This document shows, piece by piece, positions 56,031-64,000 of a stretch of 64,000 nt of DNA. The notes beneath the pieces are model-generated. The model was not told the origin of the DNA. It saw only the letters and a list, made by a program, of their open reading frames with translations, and did no database searches. Every line of letters begins with the position of its first letter. Position 1 is the stretch's first letter. This stretch comes from Acanthochromis polyacanthus (lineage: Eukaryota > Chordata > Actinopteri > Pomacentridae), in the NCBI RefSeq assembly GCF_021347895.1, contig NC_067117.1, positions 36,896,067-36,960,066 of the forward strand, written 5' to 3'. The translations under genes and the position numbers were made by a program.

Positions 56031-57012
56031 GGATCAAGGTTCAAGGAATCTTTATTATCCCCATGGGGCAAATCACTATACAGCCAGCAGAGCAAGTCAA
56101 CAACAATCGCATCGCAGAGTACCAAGCACAGACAATAATAACAACAATGGATAGCACAAACGGGTTAGTCAGTCACTTGTTTAGCAGGACAATTGCAGCA
56201 GGGACAAAGGAATGTTTGTCTCTATTTGCCATCTTGGCAGGATATACCTGCGGCCTGATGGGAGCAGCACAAACTCACCAACCAAGGAGTGGCTCTGGTC
56301 AGTGAGGAGTGTGCGGGCCTTATTTAAGGTTCTGAGTTTATATAGATCAGAGAGATTGTTGAGGTTAATACCTGCAATTTTGCTGCATACTCTCACTATA
56401 TTTGTTTTTGTTTTTAAGTGAAAGTAAGCTGTACCAGCAGATAAAAGAAAAGGTTAAAACAGACTCAATAAAACAAGAATAAAACATTTTCATAAGAGTA
56501 CTATCAACCTTAAAACTCTGCAGTTTCCTAAAAAAGTACATACGTTGATGCGCCTTTCTACAAACAACATCGACATGAAAGTCGAAAGACAGCTTGTCAT
56601 CAATATTAGTGCCAAGATATTTATAAGTACGGACCCGCTCGACGGCTTGATCCTTGATGACAAGAGCAGGGAAGACTGACTGATGTTTCCTAAAGTCTAT
56701 AAACATTTCTTTAGTCTTAGACACATTGATGTGCTTCCGGGATGTGGAACACCAGTCAGTGAATTCCTGCAATACAGGGCCATGGTCAGGGTCATCACTA
56801 CTCGGCAAGGACACAATTACTGAGTCATCCGCAAACTTCAAGATATGTTGGCTACGACACTCGTTTGTGTATAAAACAAACAGTAAAGGAGAAAGGATGC
56901 AGCCCTGAGGTGATCCAGTGGAGGAGATGAGGGTGTCTGACAAAACACCATTGACCCTCACACGTTGTGGTCTTTCTGTTAAAAAAATCCATTAGCCAAG
57001 CTATTAGGCCAG
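56031..57012 (-). mobile_element. 5'-truncated Rex1/CR1-type LINE fragment inside the minisatellite
   Basis: On the minus strand the sequence ends with TTGAACCTTGATCC-like repeats preceded by GATAATAAAGATTCC, a Rex1/L2-type 3' end. The 5' end is truncated within the reverse transcriptase. A short ATGG may be duplicated at both borders, but the minisatellite makes this ambiguous. Confidence 0.75.
56365..57010 (-). pseudogene. LINE reverse transcriptase fragment
   Basis: The frame 56961-56365 reads TGSPQGCILSPLLFVLYTNE, ILKFADDSVIVSL, GPVLQEFTDWCS, VSKTKEMFIDFR and KYLGTNIDDKL. These are the catalytic FADD box and downstream blocks of a jockey/CR1-group RT. A frame break lies just upstream, where WLMDFFNRKTTT appears in another frame. 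It is related in plan to the intact LINE ORF at 32674-35787, but a different family. Confidence 0.85.
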
Positions 57013-57014
57013 GA

Positions 57015-57140
57015 TCAATGGTTTTACATCCTAATGGAACCGGTAGGTTCCTAATGGTTTCTTCTAATGGTGTTCCAATTCCCATTAGACCGGTAGAATC
57101 CTCATGGTTCCTAATGGTTTTTCCTAATGGTATTCTACTA
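57015..57140. repeat. 36-bp minisatellite, right part
   Basis: Continuation of the array at 55775, with degenerate units that include both CCTAATGG and its inverse CCCATTAGAC. Confidence 0.85.
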
Positions 57141-58351
57141 GATTTTTCAGCAGGGAGGAGGAGAAGGAGGAGGAGGAGGGGTGTAGTGTTGCAGTGGAGA
57201 GAAGTGAGAGGAGACTGCAGTCTCTGCTTATGGGAGAGATCAGACTATGTTACCAAAGCTCTAAGGAACTGTAGCCCAAACAGTTATTGATACTGGATGA
57301 ACCACCTCACAAGAGGGAATATTACATCTGACCGGTGAGTTTTGTTTTGAAGATCTTTTGCAGATTAAATTGCAGTTATTTGACATGGCTGTAATCAAAA
57401 TGCACAACTAGATCATAGCTATCTTACTGAATCTTCTATGTATTTTCAAGCTAGGGTCACACTGTGACTCTATTCTCTGTAGCTGCATATAATTGTTAAT
57501 GAAGATGATTTTTTATGCCTGAGTGATGCTGGCTAGTGATGAGCTGCAGAAATCAAAGGCAGATAAGGACTGAGTGCTAATGGCACAGAGGTAAAAGGTA
57601 GACTAAAACAAGAGGGGAAGACGTGTATTTGGTGTATTTGCATTCAACTGCATTCGTCATCACTGCTGATCTGGATGCAAACAAAAAACATGTGGTTAGT
57701 TAACTTATGGAACTTACTGAGGTATTCACAGGATCAGTGTTCAGAAATCACTGAATTTTTCACCACAGTCATTAACATACTTTGTGTCAGAGGTGATGTC
57801 TTGAAACTGCGCAAACATGCAGTTTCTACAGTATTTTTTGGAGGAGCCTATGTTGTAACTAAAACTTTATTCTTAACCGTCATGCATCACACCTCTGTGA
57901 TTGCAGTCTGCCCATTCTCTCCGCTTGGGCAGTGACTTGACAATGGTCTTGAATGAGCTGGTTATTTGATTGGCTGGTCATTTAAGATATAGACAGGTTT
58001 TGGTCAGTTCTGGATAGCTGACTATCAGGATTGCTTAGCAACAATGATCTGCTGGCCCACAACACATAGGCCTCTACTGTACAGTATATGAACAGCATGC
58101 TATGGACGACAAATCCTGCCTCACAACCCAAGAAAGTCTATGCTAAGTCTACACATGTTGAGATGCACTACTTATCGATCTGTGGCCTGTGAATCAATGG
58201 AGATCAGGTTACATCATGATTGTGTTTGTCATATGCTGATGGTTTGCTTTTGTTTGGTGATACAGATATCCTCACATGCACTGTGCACCATGTCACATCT
58301 TTAGATAAAGACCTGCTGTATATCACTCCAGTTAGACTTATTTACTCTTGT
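57141..58351. other. No gene seen
   Basis: Starts with a (GGA)n-like stretch at 57155-57180. The rest is unique-looking AT-rich sequence without convincing exons. Confidence 0.4.
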
Positions 58352-58359
58352 ATTATAAT

Positions 58360-59499
58360 CAGGGCCGGACTGGGAAAGAAATTCAGGCCGGGAGATTTCC
58401 AATCAGTCAGGCCACTTCCGCCACCGCAAGGGTTGTGTCACGTGGGATAATGCACCAAAATTTTGTTTTTTTTCCTTCCAAAAATATGCCTTTTACAGTT
58501 ATGTTATAGCAATTACAACACTACTAAACAGACAGTAAGTCTATTAAACACAACCATAACGACAGCTCCATACAGTCCAGTACTTTTCTCTTCTGTAATC
58601 TCTTCACTACCCTCACCAATTTTTCTGATGTTTTCCTTTTCCTACTATTTATATAACGTGGAATAAAAAAATATCTATTATTTTGTCAGCAAATCATTTA
58701 GATGTCAGCTGGTCATAGCTAATAGTATATGCAAACACCAATGTTCATTTCATAACTGAAAATTGTAAGTCAACTGCCTATCCTACCTGAAGAGGGGGTC
58801 TCAAACGTTTTCAGGCTTCCTGCAACCCACCTGACACCTGTGGAGCTTATTTGGACCAGACATTTTTTATTATATTTTGGCCTTTGAAGTCTGATGATGC
58901 ATTTGTGAGAAGAACCGACCGTTTGTAAACTTACTTGAAGTAGCAGCATCATTTATTCTCAACTGTACACTGCTGGACCTGGGCAGGGGTTGATGAAACA
59001 TTTGTGTTATTTTATAACACTTTGCCCCTTCCTCCTCGAGCAACCTTTTTTTCTTCTCCATCTCCCTCTCATGTCCACCTTTTCTCTTCGTCTTTTCTCG
59101 TTTTTTGCCGCCAGCTTTCTCAGGGTGCTCCATAATCTTCGCTCCTTCCACTCTCTCGCCTCACCGCTCTGCAGTGCATGCTTCCCCGTTCTCGCTATGA
59201 AGGGGCGGGCCATAAAGCAACTAACCAATCATGGCACGTTTCTTCTAAAAAAATGTCACTTTGACCAATCCCTATCCTTCTGATTTAGAGCTCAGAGCAC
59301 TTGCTTTGTGTGAGTGACAGGAGGGTGGGCGTGTACTCTGTAAGGCTTCGAGCGCTGCTGTCTCTGGCCTGTCTGCCAAAAAGCCAATCAACTTTTTTTC
59401 ATTGGCCTGCCAGACCGTGGCTGGCCTGTCCAGGCAGGCCAATAAGGAGGCAGGCCACCGGGAAAAGTCCCGCCTCTCCCAGTTGCCAGTCCGGGCCTG
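58360..59499 (-). mobile_element. hAT element, 1140 bp
   Basis: The ends CAGGGCCGGACTGG and CCAGTCCGGGCCTG are inverted. The 8-bp duplication ATTATAAT is perfect on both sides (58352-58359, 59500-59507). It keeps an N-terminal transposase piece on the minus strand but no catalytic domain, so it is non-autonomous. Confidence 0.93.
58870..59151 (-). pseudogene. hAT transposase N-terminal exon remnant
   Basis: The frame starts with MEHPEKAGGKKREKTKRK and continues with a Lys/Glu-rich helix (HEREMEKKKRLLEEEG), as in the first exon of ZMYM/TTF-type hAT transposases of fish. The remaining exons are missing. The last 30 codons are probably not coding. Confidence 0.55.
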
Positions 59500-59507
59500 A
59501 TTATAAT

Positions 59508-59987
59508 CTTTGAAACCCCATACTCAGTTGTCTTTGCTTGTTCAAACACTGGTTAGTAATCTTCTTTAAAAGCGAATTAGATTATTTCTTTTTCACTGCT
59601 TTTAGAGGGAGATAAAAAAAAAAACCTTTGATAGTTCAGAACTTTTCAGAGCTATATTGATGTACTCATGCCCACGTTCACTCACTCCGACACGTGTACA
59701 CAATTTGTTTAGTCTTTTATTTTTGAGTGTTTGGCTGATTTATTTTACATTAATTTGTCACATTTTTTTCTATTATTTTGATTCATTAGATTCTGTCTGC
59801 CTCACCATATTACTTTAATAATATGAAACCGACTGCTTAACGTACTGAGAAATAAAAAAAAAGGAGTGAGTCACATTAGATTGTCTGTGGTTGCTTAAAA
59901 AAACAAAAATATTAATTAATCTTTTGAATTTTCACCCTGAAGCAAAAACAAAACATTAAGAAACTAGAAAGGCACTCGGAGAGCGGA
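59508..59987. other. No gene seen
   Basis: AT-rich sequence with A-runs near 59612 and 59849. Confidence 0.4.
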
Positions 59988-60362
59988 TACCTCCGCCAGG
60001 CCATCTGTTTGTCTGTCTGTCTGTCTGTGTGTGTGTCCGTTTGTCTGTTAGCAGCATAACTCAAAAAGTCATGGACGGATTTCTCTGTCCAATTGAGAGA
60101 TGGCCGCCAGGCCATCTCTCAATTGTCCTTCGACCTTCAAAAAAATCCTGGATCCAGACGGTGATCCGGATCTCCAGAATCTAATCGATTGTTACTTTTG
60201 CTCTTCCGGACATCCTGTAAAAATTTGGTGAAAATCCGTCCATGACTTTTTGAGTTATGCTGTTAACAGACAAACGGACACACACACAGACAGACAGACA
60301 GACAGACAGAAAGACAGACAGACAAACAAACTCCGGTGATTACATAACCTCCTGGCGGAGGT
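59988..60362. mobile_element. Foldback-type element with microsatellite arms, about 375 bp
   Basis: The outer arms TACCTCCGCCAGG and CCTGGCGGAGGTA are inverted. The arms continue through (TCTG)n / (CAGA)n tracts and then ACTCAAAAAGTCATGGACGG, which appears inverted on the right side. A second small hairpin GAGAGATGGCC...GGCCATCTCTC sits at about 60094-60120. No ORF. This kind of element is common in fish. Confidence 0.75.
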
Positions 60363-61699
60363 AATTACAGCTGCAAAGCAAGTAAAAGGCTGTCAAGTTG
60401 CCAATTATTCTTTAGCACTATGTTGAGCTGGTGGGGAGCACCAAAGCTTAAATGCAGCATCCAAATCCCAATACGCCTCTTGCCATATGCTTTAAATGAT
60501 CAGATAAATCACCACCAAAAGCAGGAAAAATTGCCTCTGTTGACACCACAGTATGAGTCGATGATTCTAATGTAATTAAAAGTGGATAGATACTGTCAAA
60601 ATACTTCGAGTTATGTGTAGCATGTTTTTTCTGATTTGTCACAAGAGCACAACTCTCAGTTACACCTCAGAAGTAAATGTTAACAGTGTGCTGCTGTCAC
60701 TTATGGTCATGCAAAGAGCAAGCAGAGAATAAATAATATAATATTCAGTTGGGGCTGGGAGCTAAATTGGTTTGGTGAACTGCTTAAAGAGGAGACACTT
60801 GTTTTATTAGTCTCTGATTAGAGACATACTTTTCATAATAAGTCATTCTTATATGCATATAGAATAGAACAAGATACATGTCGATGCCAAGAAAATTCAA
60901 GCTGTGAAAAGTCAAATGATTAGTTTGTCACTTGGAGAAGGTTATTTGCTTGTTTGTCTAAAGCTAGACGACAAGATTAATACTTCCAGCACTCTTATCT
61001 TTGTACAGTAAATAGGGAGCTACAAGTCAATGACAGTTTTCTTTGTATAGCCTAAAGGACTGGGAAGAGCCAAAATGGTTTTTCTAATCATAACAATGTC
61101 CATCCCAAGCACCTATAAAGCTTGGCATTTAACATGTTCATAACTGACACTTCATATCTCTTTTGTGTAATTCATAGAAAACAAAAGGGTAAAGCAGCAA
61201 GATGTTTTTTTTTTTTTTTTTCACAGACAACTGAATTTTGTAAGCTGGAACCAGTCACCGATTCCCTAAGAGCCCAAGTTTACACTGAGAAAAGCTATCT
61301 TTAGGTTATATCTTCATATTTAACAGGCAAAAATGATTCTGTCAAGGTATCAAACTTCTTCATTATTTTGCACCAACTAAGTTACCATTTACCTGTACAG
61401 ATCTTCTTGTTTTCTTCAAGGAAGACTTCATTTTTAGACAAAAATATTAAGATGTGGGAAATCATTGTGTTCAGAGGAGCAGAGATACTCCCCCTAGCTC
61501 CAGCTCAGTCTTGAAGCACTGAAATTCTTACATTGTCAACGTAATGGATGACTTTGGTTTCAACTTGTGTGGCTTTTACACCATATTAGATTTTTTACTT
61601 GGGGATTTGTGTCTATATTTATTAGTCACTTACTATTGATATTCAAAACCTGTACATGAAAAGCTGAGACAACTTACCTGGAGAAATTTTACATCATAT
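60363..61699. other. No gene seen
   Basis: AT-rich sequence, no convincing exon or element border. A T-run of about 17 lies at 61205-61221. Confidence 0.4.
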
Positions 61700-61705
61700 T
61701 ACATG

Positions 61706-62200
61706 ATTTTCCCATAGACTGAAATATAAAGATGGACGTAGCATCTGGCTCCAAAATTGAAGCCCACCCGGAAGTGTCAAAAACTTGCAATATCACGCCG
61801 TCCGCTAGGGTTGGCTCCAAAAAGCTTTTGCCCCATAGACCCCAATTCATTTTTGGAAAAAATAAAATTTGATAGACGGATTTTCTGCAGCTCAGGATGT
61901 TTGCCCCGTTAGTTTTCATGGTCAAAATGAGAGATCAGGTGTCCGATCTTAAAATAAATCAATACTGAATTTTAAATAAATCGTTAAAGTTGCCGGAGCC
62001 AGGGGGCGTGGCTATACTTGATTGGCAGTCCCATTGACTGGTCCTGCCCCTAGTTGCTCTCCAGTCCAGCCTGTTTGATGACGCTTTTTACGTCACTGGC
62101 TCCAAAAAATCCAAAATGGTGACCAGGAAGTAGCAAAATCCGGGCTTCATTTTCTCGGCGTTGAAACCAATGGGTGACGTCACAGTTAGTTCAAGCCTGG
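61706..62200. repeat. Probable MITE with GGCTCCAAAA repeats
   Basis: Starts near CCCATAGACTGAAATATAAAGATGG and ends near CCAATGGGTGACGTCAC. The word TGGCTCCAAAA recurs at three places inside, and AAGCCC/GGGCTTCATTTT occur near opposite ends. It resembles dispersed fish MITEs with the CATAGACTGTATATAAAGATGG start. The borders are approximate. Confidence 0.5.
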
Positions 62201-62636
62201 ATTTTCCTCAAAAATTTGCTTTCATGAAAATGGCAAAGTTGACATTTTTGAACTTAACATTTTTTTTTACTGAATCATACAGCCAAGTCTATTTAGCATG
62301 TGTTCCGGTGCTTTGAATTCCATAACATTGTTATCAGCAGAATTTGAATTTTTCTGAGAAGTTTAAGATTTATTTTCTGTATAATGACGTTAAAGCTTTT
62401 AAGTTGGGCTGGAACTAGTTCTCATCTTCCTCACATTTCTCTCATAAATAATTTTCATCCTACAAATCTGTCCAAAAGCCCAGACAATGATTGTTTTCAA
62501 TTCAACATTGTTCTAAGTGTTTGAGCCACAACAATCCATTCAATCCATTCTGTCCGTAACATTTAACAATGTCATGACACTTTACTGGTGCATTGTGACT
62601 TATCCTTGCATTGTGTCTGATCTCATTGTGTCCCAG

Positions 62637-62865
62637 GGACGCTGCACCTAGTCTTTGACAATGAAGTTCAACTTGTTCAGAAAGCCACAGGCCATGACGG
62701 CGGCCGAGCCAACCACTGCCTCCACCATGACCATGGCCCCCACACCGGCAGTCATGTCCGCCTCTGCGCCGGAAGTCTCTGGCTCCAACAACACAGAGAT
62801 CAACAAGAATGATATGTTTGAGGAGATCAAAAGCAAATTCTTAAATGAAATTGATAAAATCCCAT
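62637..62865 (+). CDS. syt2: syt2 exon with start codon
   Basis: 24 nt of leader after the acceptor, then ATG. An upstream non-coding exon must exist, probably left of this window segment; I could not place it. An NNT sequon (GSNNTEI) offers N-glycosylation on the lumenal side, as in SYT1/2. Confidence 0.87.
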
Positions 62866-63164
62866 GTGAGTAATGCTGTAGTATATTCTACATTCTTTGC
62901 GAGATTCAAAATGTTCTTTATTTGACACAAAGTTTAAGTTTTTGTTGTAACACCAAAACTGCATGTCAATCCCAATTTATCATCTGTCATTTGTAAGTCA
63001 CAGTGCCGCCATGGGCTTTGATTGCCATTGCTGTGGTGGCAGCATTGCTCATCCTTACCTGCTGCTTCTGCATAATCAAAAAATGTTGCTGCAAGAAGAA
63101 GAAGAACAAGAAAGGAAAGAAGGGCAAGGATGGCTTCAACATGAAGAATTTGCAGGGTGGCGAG
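62637..63164 (+). CDS. syt2: Synaptotagmin 2-like gene, first two coding exons
   Basis: Exon 62637-62865 follows acceptor TGTGTCCCAG; ATG is at 62661. It encodes a 68-residue lumenal N-terminus ([10 protein letters not shown]; then a Thr/Ala/Met/Pro-rich stretch and [18 protein letters not shown]), ending in phase 1 at donor GTGAGT. Exon 63004-63164 follows acceptor AAGTCACAG. It encodes the single transmembrane helix [20 protein letters not shown], a Cys cluster (palmitoylation sites in synaptotagmins) and a Lys-rich juxtamembrane segment ending NMKNLQGGE in phase 0 at donor GTATGA. The start and the [10 protein letters not shown] block fit SYT2 better than SYT1. Synaptotagmin 2 is the vesicle calcium sensor; its C2 domains must lie beyond 64000. 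Confidence 0.88.
63004..63164 (+). CDS. syt2: syt2 transmembrane exon
   Basis: 161 bp, entering in phase 1 and leaving in phase 0. It encodes the transmembrane helix followed by [20 protein letters not shown]. The acceptor has a weak pyrimidine tract (ATCTGTCATTTGTAAGTCACAG), but the protein match is unambiguous. Confidence 0.9.
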
Positions 63165-64000
63165 GTATGACGCCTCATGCTTCCTACATGCTGAAAAGTC
63201 AGGCTAAAAGGATATTTTGGGTGACATTTTGCTTCTTCTTTTCCACAACAATTTAATATTTTATTTTTATGATTATTTCTAACAAATATTTCTCTGATTA
63301 TATGACTGAGGCTAACTAAATTTGGTCTTTTATCAGCAGCTTTTTTAGCCCAGGCTGTAGAGGACACAAGGAGAGCTCTCTTCCCCTCCATTTACTTGAT
63401 GTTGTAGTGGTGGTTGTTTAACTGTGTGACGTATTCCATTGTGGCCTGTGGTGAAAAATGGCACATTTTATTACAAACTGACAGAAAATAATGAGCACTG
63501 TGATGTGAAGGTATTTTATGGTCAAGTTCTAAGTACTGAAAGCTGCGTTTTATAACCAAAGTTAAGGGACAAAAATGTAAAGCCTGCAGAAATATTTAGA
63601 GATTTTGGAGGAAAAGTACAATCAGTTTGGAAAATGACTAATTTGAGAACCCATCATCTTACATCAGCCTCGACTGTCACTCGTTCTACTGGCAGTTAAT
63701 TAAAACAATGATTTGCGTGTGTTCACAATGTCAATTAATTGCCCACTGCTAAAAACAAGTGTGTCATTTCTCATCATAATTGTGGTGGTGATGGTGTTGA
63801 TTGCCTCTCTTTTTTGTAGTGTGTTTGGTGTCTTGTGAGTTGAATCTCTTCCTCTCTCTGCTCTCCTCCTTTTTTTCCGCTTTGTGTCTGTCTTGTGTGT
63901 GCCTCATGTTTCTTGACTGTGGTGGACTCCCGCTCTACGGTAGGTGGATAGTTCGCGTTGACGTTCTCTTTTCATTTCTTGCATACATTCACAAACACAT
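63165..64000 (+). other. syt2: Intron of the syt2-like gene
   Basis: No further syt2 exon with acidic-linker or C2A sequence is visible before the window ends. A short open piece near 63930-63950 ends in a GTAGGT donor-like sequence but has no recognisable synaptotagmin sequence. Confidence 0.5.

Overview
The window looks like teleost fish DNA. The evidence is the first coding exons of a synaptotagmin 2-like gene at the right end, a spliced BEN-domain gene in the middle, and a repeat mix typical of fish genomes: Tc1 elements with long inverted repeats, PIF/Harbinger, several hAT families, BEL/Pao, Ty3/gypsy, L1/Tx1-type and Rex/CR1-type LINEs. No bacterial-style operons, rRNA, tRNA or CRISPR arrays were seen.

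Layout. 1-11.0 kb: a BEL/Pao retrotransposon (+) broken by a 1.48-kb hAT element inside its polymerase (8-bp target duplication) and by an intact 1.61-kb Tc1 element in its probable 3' LTR. 11.1-15.2 kb: a decayed PIF/Harbinger element (copy A, transposase on -) carrying a 1.82-kb solo LTR with a 4-bp target duplication. 15.2-23.9 kb: relics of Tc1, a Gag gene and a hAT transposase, plus a 380-bp Tc1-type MITE. 23.9-37.6 kb: a second Harbinger copy (C, transposase on +) with a nested stack inside it. The stack holds an intact Tc1 (D), a 75-bp fragment resembling glutaredoxin 3, and an L1-like LINE with an 11-bp target duplication. That LINE itself contains a second, nearly identical Tc1 (E) and a second LINE with an intact 1037-codon ORF on the - strand. 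37.6-41.3 kb: a palindromic MITE, a promoter-like palindrome, and a 2.74-kb hAT element carrying a pogo/Tigger-like element and a 705-bp solo-LTR-like insert.

42.1-54.8 kb: a host-type gene on + with a BEND5-like plan (N-terminal module, coiled coil, BEN domain). At least five exons have compatible phases. Its second recognised intron holds a complete 9,290-bp Ty3/gypsy-type retrotransposon on -, inserted 8 bp downstream of the splice donor. The two 1,352-bp LTRs differ at one base that I could find. Its Gag resembles the PNMA family (RNA-binding-like N-terminus, capsid region, CCHC knuckle). Gag and Pol are joined by a canonical -1 frameshift heptamer placed directly before the gag stop, and Pol ends in a tail with a collagen-like Gly-X-Y stretch.

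54.8-62.6 kb: MITEs, a minisatellite split by a LINE fragment, a 1.14-kb hAT element with a perfect 8-bp target duplication, and a foldback element. 62.6-64 kb: syt2-like exons encoding the lumenal N-terminus, the transmembrane helix and the Cys/Lys-rich juxtamembrane region; the C2 domains lie beyond the window.

Most of the window is transposon-on-transposon nesting, so the relative order of many insertions can be read directly. The strongest leads are the young PNMA-like retrotransposon (frameshift signal, collagen-like tail, position beside a splice donor) and the glutaredoxin 3-like fragment in a Harbinger element.
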